From assembly GCF_000708205.1 (NCBI RefSeq), contig NW_014575560.1:684501-748500 (forward strand): a stretch of 64,000 bases of DNA, in the 5' to 3' direction. Each line of letters begins with the position of its first letter. Positions within the stretch are counted from its first letter, which is position 1. Positions 37,113 through 48,613 of the stretch are shown piece by piece. This DNA comes from Mixia osmundae IAM 14324. Taxonomy: Eukaryota; Basidiomycota; Mixiomycetes; Mixiales; Mixiaceae. Under the pieces are notes generated by a model. The model was not told where the DNA came from and searched no databases. It saw only the letters and a program-made list of their open reading frames with translations. Made by a program: the position numbers and the translations under genes.

Positions 37113-38376
37113 ATGACAGGTGCACAGTCAGGGCTGCACACAGCCAAGCATGCCAGCCATGCGCTCTTCTCGCTCATCCTTCTCCCGCAGGAGTACATCG
37201 GCGAGGACAGCAATCGCATGTCGCTGGCATATTTCTCTCTAGGTATCCTCAGCCTCTCGGGGGCTCTCTCCGAGCCATCTCCTTCCGCCCGGCTACCGGA
37301 ACGGCGCAGAACAGAGTATCTTGCATGGATCTACGCTCAGCAATCTTCTTCGGGCGGCTTCAGGGGTGCTCCAGGATCAGACGAGTCTCATCTCGCAATG
37401 ACCTATACTGCCTTGCTCTCTCTTGCCATGCTAGGCGACACTTCGCTCTCACACGTCGACCGAGTAGGAGCAGTCGCGTTTGTGAAAGCGTGTCAGGGTA
37501 GAGATGGCAGTTTTGCGCCTTTTCCGCGCTCGAACGAGAGAGATGTCAGGTTCAGCTACTGTGCTTGCGCCATCGCTACCCTGCTGGACGACTGGTCTTG
37601 CATCGATCGAGATAGTCTGGTGCACTATCTCCTGCGATGTAGAGTGAGAACTTTGCATCGTCTGACAGAGCGAGATGAGACTGAAGGCCAAGCAGGGCTT
37701 CGATGGCGCGTTCGGCCAAGTACCGGGAGCAGAATCACAAGGTCCGCTCCGCCCTCCTGGAGCTTGCGCAAGCTGCACTTGCCTGACTATGTCCCCAAGG
37801 CGGAACGACGTATTGCTGTCTTGCAAGTCTTGCCATGGCAGACAGCTTGCACAAGATAGACGATCCTGCCAGTCTCATCCGGTGGAGTGTGAGCCGCCAA
37901 GTCGAGCCAGATGAGGAACAGCGCGAGGCGTTGGCTGAAAGAGGGCAGACTGACCGTATGGCAGGCTTCGAGGGCCGACCTGGCAAACCGCCAGATGCTT
38001 GCTACTCTTTCTGGCAGACTGCCAGCTTGCAGGTGAGCTCGCCTCTCGTCCGAGTGAGTGTCGACTGATAGCCGGTCCAGATCCTAGGCGAGGATGTTGG
38101 CGATGTACGAGCAGACACGGCCTGGCTGCTAGCTTGTCAAGACGAACGAAGAGGAGGGATTGCTCGGTCGCCAGGCGATTACTCAGGTGAGCGCGGTACT
38201 GCCCTGTGCGCGCAGGGCGTGACGAGGGAGGCGAGGCAGATATCTACCATTCGTATCTCAGCTTGGCAGCGCTTGCCATGCACAGAGTGACAGGTCTGCC
38301 AGAGATCGATCCCATCATCAATATCCGAAAGGACGTCTTGAGCGCCATTCGAGAGCATCGTCGAACGTCAGCCTAA
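37113..38376 (+). CDS. CDC43: Protein geranylgeranyltransferase type I, beta subunit
   Basis: Prenylates CaaL-type Rho GTPases together with the Ram2 alpha subunit. The sequence begins KHASHALFSLILLPQEYIGE and RMSLAYFSLGILSLSGA. SGGFRGAP, SHLAMTYTALLSLAML, CQGRDGSFAPF and RFSYCACAIATLLDDW are QF/GG-type repeats. After introns come QGFDGAFGQVPGAESQGGTTYC, GFEGRPGKPPDACYSFWQTASL and GGIARSPGDYSDIYHSYLSLAAL, which contain the zinc ligands (Asp, Cys and His). The match to PGGT1B (GFQGRPNKPVDTCYSFW) separates it from the farnesyl and Rab enzymes. Its last nine coding bases overlap the stop end of the convergent gene. Confidence 0.9.
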
Positions 38377-38967
38377 TCGCGTCCAGCCGACTTCGTCCTC
38401 TCCCTCGGGCTCAAAGGTGTGTCTGGCAGCAAGTGTAGAAGGCGGTGAAGGCGACCTGGCCACCAGACCTCGTTTCTCTTCTCTCGACTGAGCAAGATAA
38501 GTCGGTTTGGTCTTCCCGAATCGCTCTTCCAATCTGCCGAACTCCTTGCTGAGCACTTCTACGCCTCTTGTCGATTCCGATGCGATCCTGCGTCTGAAAC
38601 TATCGGAATTCTGTCGAAGCGAGTTGACCGAACCGGACATTGACTCGCGACGGAGTGTGCTGGAATGAGAGTTCGGATCTGGACGAGCAGTGACGGTACG
38701 AGATCGCGCTAGACCTGGCAGAGTCTTTGTCGGTTTAGCCAGTGCAGGTGTAGGCGGGGGTGGCGGTCTTCTTGGGATGGGATCAGATGATGCCGAATGA
38801 GTGTCTGTCTCCTGTTTGCGATCTGAACCATTGCGCGAGTAGGCCATCGATTGAGCACGGGGCAGCCGGACGGGTGGCGGTGGATTCTTCCTCAGACTGG
38901 CAGTAGGCGCGATATGGCTCGATTCAGTCAGTCTCGAGCTTGGGAAATCGTCTCGGTCGCCTGCGTC

Positions 38968-38998
<31 letters not shown>

Positions 38999-39675
38999 GA
39001 GGAAACGCTGGAAGTGGAAGTCGCGAGCGAGCTATGACTGTGCGAGGATTCGGCTCTGCTGAATTGTCGACTGACCGGGCTGGAAGAGATGATGTCGATG
39101 GAAGTCCGCCTGCTCGATTCGTCTACGGCCTGTGAACCGCTCGAAACGGAATGGCTGACGGTCCTCTTGGGCAGCGGGGGAGGCTGTCGCTTGAAGGGGT
39201 TGCTGTCTATGGATTTGCGCTGCTGGCTACGTGCATCTGCAGGTGAGGGAACGAGTGAGGCTTTGGGCAGAGTGGGGGTGGATTGTCTGTGGAATGGGTT
39301 CTTTGGTCGCCGGACGAGGGGCTTGCTCTGTATGAACGTGTGATCCTTTGTGAGGACATCGCACGTCGGCGCGTGAGCTAGCAAGCGCAGAGTAGCCAGA
39401 AGGAGTCCGTTGGTCACCTGCGCACGCTCGCTCGCCTGAACGTCGACCAGTTCCATCACCTGCCATCGTCCTGTGAGCTCGAGCAGCGAACCGTCGTGGG
39501 ACGTGGAACGAGCCTCGGAGAGTCGGTCTGCATTGATGCGGAAGCGCTGGCCGATGAGCTCCGTCATATCCTCGCATGTGCACTCCCTGAGGTCAATCTC
39601 CTCCAACAGGGCAGAGTAGGCGTCATACTCGCTCGGACTGAGCGCGCTGTCGTGCAAGCGCAAGCGGCGATGCAT
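38368..39675 (-). CDS. Ser/Pro-rich protein with polyproline motifs, uncharacterised
   Basis: Not recognised. Single exon, 435 residues. The first 110 residues (YDAYSALLEEIDLRECTCEDM, RWQVMELVDVQASERAQV) look folded. The rest is low-complexity with proline clusters that could bind SH3 or WW domains (RQPPPLPKR, KNPPPPVRLPRA, RPPPPPTPALAKP), a Ser run, and many basic-Ser sites. Such layout is typical of cortical or cytoskeletal adaptors in fungi, but nothing decides it. A CTG trinucleotide run at 38971-38998 encodes the poly-Ser stretch. Its 3' end overlaps the stop of the convergent CDC43-like gene by nine bases. Confidence 0.7.
38971..38998 (+). repeat. GCT/CTG trinucleotide microsatellite
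   Basis: Nine tandem GCT units on the plus strand. On the coding (minus) strand they are AGC codons for a Ser tract. Such tracts vary in length between strains. Confidence 0.9.
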
Positions 39676-39841
39676 CCCAGACTGTCAGATAGGCAGCAGT
39701 GGACAGTGCCGCCTGCCAAAGCGAGCGCAGCCTGTCCGACTTTGGCAATTTGGCGCTTTGGCTGGCACTTTTGACGCGTCGGCCGGTCTGCCAGCTGCCA
39801 GCCGCAGCCCCCGTCGAGCCGGATATCCAAGGGTGACAGTC

Positions 39842-41379
39842 ATGGCAAGCACGAGCCAGACGAGCAAGCCTGCAGCAGATGGCGGCGATCCAGACTCTGG
39901 ACTACCCGCTGTGCCCGACCTGGCACTCGCACAGGCGACCTTTGTGCTCTCCCAAGCTCATCTGCACTCGATCCACGGTGAGGCGCTCAGGACGCTCACA
40001 GAGGGCATCAAGCTTCACGCCATGGGTCCCTACCTCTCACAGCTCCTCGGCGAGTCGTCCGAGTCCAGCTCGAGCAGTACAACACCTGCGCCCATCAGTT
40101 TGCCCGCTTACGCAAGCCAGTTACGTCAAGCTGTCTCGTTGGAGGAAGTGCAAAAGGCCAACAAGGAAGAGCGAGAGAAGTTGCAGGCAAAGGTAGACGA
40201 AGCGCTCGTGCCCGGGGCAGAGCTGGAAGTCGTCGATGCACTCAAGGCGAAAGCGCTCTATCTCGCCCAGATCGGCAACAAGGCATGTCGCACTCGAGCT
40301 CGATCAGCTCATGTCGCTGATAGCGCTGCCGGGGGGACATCAGACTGAAGCGAACGAAGCCTACGAAGCAGCGTATGCAAAGACAGCAGGCATCGGGTCC
40401 AAAATCGACATGCGGCTCGCCATGATCCGATTGGGATTCTTCCACTCCGACCACAAGATCATCAAGGCCAACATCGACAAGGCAAAAGCGTACGTCGTCC
40501 CCTCCCATCAAGCTGTCCAGTGCTTATGACGAGGCCGAACGACAGGCTCGTAGACGAAGGAGGAGATTGGGACAGGAGGAATCGACTGAAAGCATATGAA
40601 GGAACTCATCTGCTCATGCTGCGCGATTTCAAGACCGGCGGCCAGCTTCTCATCGATACCTTGTCGACGTTTGGCGCAGTAGAGCTCATGTCACTCGACG
40701 ACTTTGTGCGACTGTGCATCATCGTCGGCGTACTTACGCTCGACCGTAAAGATCTCAAGAAAAAGGTTCGTCCGCTTTGCTTTGATCACTTGTGTGCAGC
40801 TGCTGCATCGTACTTGCACAGATTATCGATGCACCCGAAGTGATACAGGTCTTGCCCGAGTCGCCCCACTTGCGATATCTCGCAAGTTCTCTGCACGATT
40901 GCGACTACGCCCAATTCTTCCAATCTCTCGGTATGTCACGATGGCACAGCCTCTCTTTGTGATGGCTCATTTGTCAAGGGATACAGCCGATGTCGAGCAA
41001 CATCATCTCAAGACCTCGCGGATCCTCTACCTTCACACGCGCTACTACGTCCGCGAGTTACGTCTGAAGGCTTATGCGCAGCTGCTCGAAAGCTATCGCT
41101 CCGTCACGCTACAGAACCTCAGCAAAGCGTTCAATCTTTCCGAAGACTTTCTCGATGCGTACGCGCCCTGCTGTGTCAGACCTTGGTCAAGCTGATGGCC
41201 GGTACAGAGATCTCGCAAGATACATTGCTGCAGGTCGACTGAGAGCTTCGATCGACAAAGTCAACGGAGTCGTCGAGACGACTCGCTCGGACACGAAGAA
41301 TGCGCACTACGAGGCAGCGCTCAAGCAGGGCGATTCGCTCCTCAATGGCTTGCAGAAGCTCTCCCGTGTGTTGGGTTGA
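39842..41379 (+). CDS. RPN7: 26S proteasome regulatory subunit RPN7 (PSMD6)
   Basis: PCI-domain subunit of the proteasome lid. The start at 39842 gives MASTSQTS, then [20 protein letters not shown]. The chain [20 protein letters not shown] is joined by an intron with a GCATGT donor (40283-40343). Then [94 protein letters not shown], and [25 protein letters not shown], ending [12 protein letters not shown]. These match the TPR-like solenoid plus C-terminal PCI and helix of Rpn7. The other introns (40490-40545, near 40769-40828, 40930-40985 and 41159-41212) are GT-AG. Confidence 0.94.
40283..40343 (+). other. GC-AG intron in RPN7
   Basis: The donor is AACAAG|GCATGT and the acceptor CATCAG|ACTGAA, in phase 0, 61 nt. 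The join IGNK-TEANEAY aligns without gap to the human IGDKEGALEAF. The GT two bases further on gives an immediate stop. Confidence 0.83.
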
Positions 41380-41423
41380 ACCGTTTCAATGCATCAGATA
41401 CAACAACACGCGAAGAGACAGGA

Positions 41424-42205
41424 TCAGTAGCGTTCTCTTGGCGAGCGTGTCCTCCTCCTCGATCGCTCAGGCGATCGTGACCTGCTCCTTCGTCTCGAGC
41501 TACGATCATCTCTCCGACGGTCATCATCATATCTCCGGGGCGGGCTACGACTATCATATCGTCTTCGATCGGTAGCACGTCTGTTCGCACGACGATCCTC
41601 TTTGTCTGCCCGTCGTTGCTCTTTCTCTGCCCTCCGGGCTTCCTTGCGCGCTTTCCGTTCCTCTTCGCTCTCGCCCGTCTCGGCACTCGCTTTGGGTGCA
41701 GTGACGGGTATCGCATTGGCCGAGGAAGTAATAGGTCGGAATCCTCTGCTCCTCCTCTGTGAATATTGGCGCGTATGGGAATGAATGATACACGCACAAG
41801 GCAGCGGCAAGTGCATCTTCCTCTGCTTGCTTGACCTGCCTGATCTCCTCATCCCGTTCGGCTTGAGTGGTCGCCTTGTCTCTGTTGTACCAGTGTACGT
41901 CCTTTGCGGTTCGCAGGAATGAGAAAAGCAGCACAGTCAGTCAGTCAGCGAGGCGTACCTTGTTCTTCTGCCACCGACCGGCCGGTGCGCTGCGAGGCCG
42001 TGTGTGAGCTCATCAGAGCAAGTTGACAGACAGAGCACGGACTTGACCGAATGACCGAGATAATTCTCTCTGTGCTCGGAAGCAGCAACGTCGGACCATT
42101 TGAATTCAGCAGCACCCCCTCGCACCAATCTCTCGGGCTGCACGGTCTCATCAGACCTCTCGTGTGTTGCACGAGTATACTGCTTGCCTCGTCGCGGTGC
42201 GGCAT
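41424..42205 (-). CDS. MMTAG2-like protein (multiple myeloma tumour-associated protein 2 family)
   Basis: Conserved nuclear protein of unknown biochemical role. The family core is VRGGAAEFKWSDV...SEHRENYLGHSV, then N/APAGRWQKNK (compare animal GNSLMAPVGRWQK), then DVHWYNRDKATTQAERDEEI and QAEEDALAAAL. The C-terminal half is an Arg/Ser/Asp/Glu-rich tail (RRYDSRSPPRRYDDDRR) of the kind seen in splicing-associated proteins. Introns near 41944-42050 and others are GT-AG. The 5' end is less sure: the only nearby ATG in usable phase (42205, MPHRDE) needs a GCAAGC donor. The gene is divergent from the AGC kinase. Confidence 0.82.
42138..42187 (-). other. Possible GC-AG first intron of the MMTAG2-like gene
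   Basis: The donor is GACGAG|GCAAGC and the acceptor GTGCAG|CCCGAG, in phase 0, 50 nt. It gives MPHRDE-PERLVRGG. No ATG lies in frame between 42137 and 42284, so an upstream exon is needed, but a more distant one cannot be excluded. Confidence 0.45.
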
Positions 42206-42532
42206 GATGACTTTGAGACGGAGTGTGAGCTGAGCGGCAAGTCTCGACACACACCGATCGGAGGCGAGAACCTTGTCGGGTCACGGGCTCGGTCTAGAGC
42301 CACAGAGGTGTGCTCGACCGTGCAGCAAGCCTGTCGCCGTTCGTCCGTCTACTGCGCAAGGAGTGCAGCTGCTTGGGCTCGGTCTGAGGAGGTTCAGTAG
42401 CTGCTCAGCCGCTGGACTTTGGCTGCAGTGAGCAGCAAGTCGTACGTACGTTGGGCGCGACGGGCGACGGGCGAGTCCAGCCAAGCAGTCAGACGGGCAC
42501 GCCCTGAAGCAACGTCAAGTGCATGGGAGCGT
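42206..42532. promoter_or_regulatory. Divergent promoter between the MMTAG2-like gene and the AGC kinase
   Basis: 327 bp without a gene of its own. The region between the two starts is open in several frames, but no ATG-led reading has family resemblance. Confidence 0.4.
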
Positions 42533-44945
42533 ATGACATCTGACTTGGTCTCATCCGCATCCGCTACACCACCTCACCTCGTCCATCCTGCCGTCACGAC
42601 AAGCGAGCAAGCTCATGCGGACACCGTTGCCGCGACCTTGTTGACTTCACTTCAGATCGATCAGAGACCGCCTCAGAGCCTCGCGCAGGCAGATGTTCCC
42701 CATGGCAGCCCTTGTAGACAACGAGAGGAGCAGCCTGTAGCCTCATCGTCGACGCACAAGCAATCTATCGCTGCATCGCCCAACCGACGGGTCACACGAG
42801 ACCGCATCCAGCCTGTCACAACATCCAAGAGCTCAAAGACATTCATCAGATCAATCAGTCATACCCAATCAGCGGACGACAGACGCTCAAGCTCGCGCGA
42901 TTCGACCCAATCTACTTCGCGTTGGCCAATAGCGACCTCAAGCACCCTATTCACCCAACCCTTGCTACAAACCTTCCCATCCTCGCCCGCTTGGGACAGG
43001 GAACATCGACGGAGGCGCACACTGAGAGTATCTGTACCTGCCGCTCGCGAGCTCGCATTCCCAGACGGTCACACGCCACTCCGGCCCTACTGTTTTGTCA
43101 CATACGCGCAGCAAGAAGGCGCGGGGCCAGACTGCATAACGCACAGCACATTCAAACGTTACTACGAGTGGCAGCACGACGAGAGCTTCGATATTGTGCA
43201 CGAGACGAGAGCAAACAGGATAGTCAGGATACAAGTGAGAGATAGAGGAGCAACAGACGAATTGATCGGGATGGCCGAACTCGACGCTACTCATCATGTC
43301 GACCAATGGGTCGGACTGCGGACTCGCGATCCTCACCATAAGCTCGGCGAAATCTACGTTAAGATGGAGTCTGACGAGTCAGAATCCTCGCGTCGCCTCT
43401 GCGCGGACGATTTCGATATCTTGAGGGTCAGCCAGAGCAAACGTCCCCTACTGGCCTGTACTGATGGGTGTGGTGGCAGCGCATCGGCGAGGGCTCCTTT
43501 GGGCAAGTCTATCGGGTCAGGAAACGCGATTCCGGGCGAATGTATGCAATGAAAGTGCTCTCAAAAGACTCTATCGCTGCTTCAAAATCAATCGAGCACG
43601 TCTTGGCCGAACGAAAAGTACTGCAGCGTACAATCGATTCGCCTTTCCTCGTCGGCCTCAAGTTCTCATTCCAGTCAGAATCTCAGCTCTTCTTCATCAT
43701 GGACTACAAAGCGGGCGGCGAACTATTTCGCTACCTCGCCCAAGAGGGTGGCAGGTTCACCGAGGAAAGAGTCAGATTCTACGCTGGCGAGATCCTGCTC
43801 GCGCTAGAATATCTCCACAACCGGAGCATTTGCTACAGAGATCTCAAGCCGGAAAACATTCTGCTTGACGCCAGCGGACATCTTTCGCTTTGTGACTTTG
43901 GTCTCAGTAAACCTGATATTGCTCCCGGTGGTATGTCTTGCTCATCATAGACCTCAATCTCGCTCATCAGACTTGCCTCACAGAATTGACAAGGACGTTC
44001 TGTGGAACGGCAGACTATCTCGCGCCGGAGATGCTCCTCGACGAGCGCGGATATTCTCGCTCAGTCGACTTCTATGCGTTCGGCGTCTTTGTCCACGAGG
44101 CTCTGCTTGGCTATACACCCTTCTATGCCGAGTCAAGTGCGTACCTCTACTCTTGCGTCTGGCTCAGACTGACGTATCGTGCAGGGATGCAAAAGTATGA
44201 GCTGATCATGGCCTGCGAGCTCAAACTGCCCGCAAGAGCCGGACTGAGCGCGGAAGCCACCGATCTGCTCCATTCACTCATCACAAGAGATCCAGCGGAT
44301 CGTCTGGGATCGATCACAGGCGCAGCCGATATCAAGAAGCATGCGTTCTTCGAGACGACGAATTGGTCCGATCTTGCCGCTCTACGCGTCGTGCCGCCTT
44401 TCAGACCACCTCCAGACGATTCGGATCGCGATTGTCCACGGAGACGGTCCCCGCCGAGACACCTGGCTGCAAAACACTCTCAGGTCTCTCTGTCGACTTC
44501 TGCATCTGCTCTTACACCCTCTGAGCGTTCGGAAACGCAAGCAAGTTCGTTTGCAATGCAGAGCAGGCGCTCTTCCTGCGGCGAGAGCTCTGCGCCTACT
44601 TCGACAGACATCTCAGGCGACAAGACTGAATACTTTTCAGATTGTGCAGCTTGCGACAATCCGGCGAACGTCTGGCGGAATTTTACATTTAGTCACGGAC
44701 GAGATTCGAGCGTATCGACCCATGGCTTACCTTCATGGATAGCTCGATGTCGATCGAATTCTCGCACGGCTGCCGAAGCTCCTCCTTCGATCGAAGACGA
44801 CAAGCGGACTTCGCCCACCGCTTCGCCAGTCCGGAGGAGTGCGAGCTTGAGACGATTCGGCAGCAATATGTCTTCGCCCATCTCGATGACGGCAATCAAT
44901 CTATCGCCTTCGCCACCGCGTACGACGCTACAGCTGTCCCGCTGA
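42533..44945 (+). CDS. YPK1: AGC kinase of the YPK1/Gad8 type with N-terminal C2 domain
   Basis: TORC2-controlled Ser/Thr kinase family acting on sphingolipid and membrane homeostasis. The first in-frame ATG is 42533. A Ser/Thr-rich leader of about 150 residues precedes a C2-like domain (LRVSVPAARELAFPDG; ANRIVRIQVRDRGATDELIG). The kinase domain follows a GT-AG intron. It shows RIGEGSFGQVYRV (P-loop), YAMKVL (catalytic Lys), ICYRDLKPENILLD (HRD-equivalent), LSLCDFGLS (DFG) and FCGTADYLAPEMLL (activation-loop Thr). The tail shows VWRNFTFSH at about 44670-44696, which fits the hydrophobic motif F-x-x-F-S/T-F/Y with Trp for the first Phe. Gad8 of S. pombe also has a C2 domain. Confidence 0.88.
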
Positions 44946-45001
44946 GCATCCTCATACTGTCCTTCAGTGTTGTCATCTGTTGTGCTGCCACGCTCTATTG
45001 T

Positions 45002-45937
45002 TCACCTGATGCCATAACGTGTAGTCTCATATGTCACTCGAACGCCAGTACCCATGTTCTGAGCACATCTCGTTCCGTCGTGAAGTCCAAAGATGACAAT
45101 TCTCTCCAGACCTTGGGGTGGATGCCAGGCTTCGCCAGCCTGTGGAACGAGCGTCGCTGTGTCTTTCATCTTGTCCCTTATACCGTCAAATTCTGCAATG
45201 AGATTCTTCATCTGCGCCGTCGCAACGACTTGGACCTGACTTGTCGTCAACTGGGCTAGTGTACGTGAGACCAAGCTCATGAGAGCATGACGCTGAGCAG
45301 CGGGCGAAGCCTCGTCGGTCTGTTTCGAGGTGGCCAGACCCGGTAGTGTGGGGAACATGTTCAATCGCAGGGGAGCCGAGACGGAATCGATGATGACGAG
45401 TCCGACTTGGGTGTTCTGCTTGAGCCAGTTGGACAAGTTGAGCAGTGTAGCAATGAAATGGTCTCGCTCGAAACAGCGCAAGAGATGGATGCGATTGGTC
45501 CAGCTTATGGCTTCCTCTGCAAAAGCCTGGCGCGTCAATCATTGCACAGCCGGTGAAGCGATCAGATGCCGACCTCGATGGCCATTTGCAAGAGCAAGTG
45601 CAGCAGAGAAGATGACGGAAGGAGTCAGTGCGCCTTCTGTGTCAATGATAACAACCTGGTTCGTCTGGCAATCCGATTTACAGCGCTGCAGAGCGATAGA
45701 GAGCGCGATTCTGCTCTTCCCCTCTCCCGGTGGACCGACCAGCTCGATGACAGGCCTGCCGCTTAGGCCACCGGGTGCAACGAACAAGCGATCAAAAGCA
45801 GCCGAGCCTGATGCGAGCAATGGACGATCTCTGAGTAGCTGAAGCAATTTAGACGCCTTTTGGTTGTTATGAAGAGGGACCGTGTCGGTAGATGCAGTCG
45901 TAGAGACTGCGCCCTTATTGTCGATGGCGTCATTCAT
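45002..45937 (-). CDS. RAD51 paralogue, RAD51C-like
   Basis: RecA-fold ATPase of homologous recombination. The start at 45937 is MNDAIDNK. The core shows SGSAAFDRLF, Walker A ELVGPPGEGKS, VVIIDTEGALTP (Walker B-like, as in RAD51C IDTEGSF), then across an intron RIHLLRCFERDHFIATLLNL and VGLVIIDSVSAPLRLNM. VQVVATAQMKN follows, in the place of the RAD51 loop NQM. A C-terminal VRVTYETTRYGIR ends at 45002. The protein has about 300 residues and lacks an N-terminal HhH extension. RAD51C is the closest fit, though another fungal paralogue (Rad55/Rad57) is possible. It is divergent from the Ariadne gene. Confidence 0.8.
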
Positions 45938-46389
45938 CTCATACTTATGCGTCTGGATCGGCGGAACTGTCTGGCAGCCCGCTGCCTTCGGCGCGAGTGA
46001 CGTGCAAGTCGCGTTCGACCACGCTGAGTGAGCCGGCGGCGGCAAAACTGCCTGACTGCATCTTCATTGGTCGAGGCGCATCAGCTCTGTAAGACCAGTC
46101 TCGTATACGTACGTCTGTGTAGATAGCCCAGCGAGCGAGACACCAGGTTTCGCCCCGGGAGAGCACGACGAGGCCTCAGCTCGGCTATCAGGAACCCGTC
46201 GACGCCTACGCCTCGTCCAGGGACGCTCAATCAGAGCTGTGCGAGATTCGAGCGAGCTGAGCTCCACTCGCTACGCCAGCTGTCCTCGACGGTCCCCTTT
46301 GCGGTGCCTAAGCCTGCAAGACAGGCCCAACTGAGCCTGTCGCCTCAAACACCTCAAATCCGATCTAGCGGCACATCATTGACTCGAAG
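45938..46389. promoter_or_regulatory. Divergent promoter RAD51C-like/Ariadne
   Basis: 452 bp. A minus-strand open frame upstream (MKMQSGSFAAAGSLSVVE) could be a 5' exon of the RAD51C-like gene, but no intron makes a clearly better protein. Nothing else was recognised. Confidence 0.35.
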
Positions 46390-48401
46390 ATGTCTGCCAG
46401 TGGCTCGGACGGGTTGGACTCGCCAGTAGATGAGGAAGACTTCATGATGGATGACGATGAGGAGGGTTCAGTTGTCGATTATGGTCAGTTCCTTTTCATG
46501 CCCTCATCTCGCTTGGAATCCTCTCATGACCTCGGCCGCGAACAGACGACGGATCTTCGGTGGACGAAGGGGACGATGGATTCGGTGGCGTGGCACAGAC
46601 GATCGACAAGGGCGAAGGTCCCTCTTGGCAAGTCGACTTTAAGATCCTCTCCATCCAGGATATCGAACGCGCCCAGTCCGAGATCGCAGAGAGCGTTGCG
46701 AGCATTCTAGCCATAAAGGTAGATCAGCCTCGTTAATGTCTTCGAGACATGCTGATGATGCCCTGGTATATAGCCCACCGAAGCATCGATCCTGCTCAGG
46801 CAGTGGGGCTGGAACAAGGACAAGCTCATCGAACGCTACATGGAATCGCCCGAGAAATGCAACATCGAAGCCGGTCTCGAAGTCGGACGTCAGCCGCGTC
46901 CCAAGCGTATCCGAGGCTTCGTCTGCGAAATCTGCTATGACGATGACAGCTCGAAGGAGACGATCGCCCTGTCCTGCAACCACCGATTCTGTCGCGACTG
47001 CTACGCCTGCTATCTCATCTCCAAGATCAAGTAAGGTCACTATCGTGTCTTCAGCTGATGATACTCAAGCTTCGCGATCTCACAGTGAGGGCGAATCAAA
47101 GAGGATCCAGTGCATGCAGTCGAGCTGCAAGACCGCCGTTGACGAAAACACAGTCGCACTTCTCGTTGACGCTCAGAACGCAGAGAGGTCCGTCATGCTC
47201 TCTTCGTGAGCACGTGACAGTGCTCAGATGTCAGCCTGTGGAAACAGGTACAAGCGATTGCTCAACCGATCCTATGTCGAGGAAAGCTCCTCACTCAGAT
47301 GGTGTCCCGCCCCCAATTGCGAGTACGCTATCGAATGTCACGTACCGAGCAAAGTGCTCGACACCGTCGTCCCATCCGTCACCTGCAGATGCGGCAATCG
47401 ATTCTGCTTCGGCTGCGGACGAGATGAGGACCATCAGCCATGCTGCTGTCCTCTCATCAAACGCTGGCTGAAGAAATGTGAGGACGACTCGGAAACGTGC
47501 AATTGGCTCGCCGTCAACACGAAAGAGTGCACCAAGTGCCAGGCGACGATTGAGAAGAATGGCGGTTGCAATGTGAGATCATCCTCTCATCTGATCCATA
47601 AAGCTTGACTGAGCATGTGAGCAGCACATGACTTGCAAGAAATGTCGACATGAGTTCTGCTGGGTCTGCATGGGTGACTGGACTCTTCATGGCACATCAT
47701 GGTACAATTGCTCCCGCTTCCAAGAGAAGGACGATACCACCAAGGATGCGGTCAGCAAGAATCGCCAATCGCTCGAACGTTACCTGCATGTGTGTTCACA
47801 CTAGCTCGGCTGCTTTCCCCAGGCAAGGCTGATCCTCTCCGTCGCGTGCAGTACTTCAATCGCTTCAACAATCACGAGCAGAGTGCAAAGCTCGAGAAGG
47901 AAGTCTATGCACGCATCGAACGCAAGATGGAGGAGATGCAAAAGACGACTTCGCTCACCTGGATCGAAGTGCAATTCCTCAAACAGGCTGTCGACACCCT
48001 GTCTGAATGCCGTATGACGCTCAAATGGTCATATGCAATGGCGTTCGTCTTTGGCCGGCTCTCCTTGCGCTGACATTGCTGATGCATCTTCGCAAATAGG
48101 TTCTATCTCGCCCGCAACAACATCACGCATATCTTCGAAGACCTTCAGAGCGATCTGGAGCGAGCAGTGGAAGAACTTTCGGAGCTGCTCGAGAAGCCGA
48201 TCGAGCCCCAAACCATTCCCGAGCTCAGACAGAAGACCACAGACAAGACGGTCTATGTCAAGAAACGTCACGAGATCATGCTCGATGACACGTCAGTCTT
48301 CTTGCTTGACTCAGTTGGCATTACGCTGACATGACAGAGCCAGTGCAAAAGGATCGGCAGAGGGCCGGTGGTCGTATCAGGTCGATCTGAACCTCAAGTA
48401 G
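46390..48401 (+). CDS. Ariadne-type RBR E3 ubiquitin ligase
   Basis: RING-between-RING ligase that passes ubiquitin through a Cys thioester. The start at 46390 gives an acidic N-terminus (EEDFMMDDDEEGSVVDY) and then a UBA-like segment (ILLRQWGWNKDKLIERYME). RING1 reads FVCEICYDDDSSKETIALSCNH and FCRDCYACYL. The IBR follows with RWCPAPNCEYAIEC and VTCRCGNRFCFGC. RING2 reads ECTKCQATIEKNGGCNHMTC, whose GGC cysteine is the catalytic one, and FCWVCMGDW. The Ariadne domain continues with YFNRFNNHEQSAKLE, FYLARNNITHIFEDLQ and a final WSYQVDLNLK. About seven GT-AG introns are needed. The domain order matches ARI1/ARIH1. Confidence 0.92.
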
Positions 48402-48613
48402 AGCGATCTCCCTCCCAGCGCGCAATTGTAAACGTTCGACGTGTCCTGTACATCCGTAGCCCCGTTTGTACTACTTTGCATCAGGCATCAACAGCTTCTC
48501 TACATTGCTAGACTACTCTAACGCCTCTACACTCGGGGTCTCTGCGTCCTTCCTCGAGACTGATGATGATCTGCGCAAGCGTCAGTGAGATACCGCAGTG
48601 AGACAGCTGCAGC

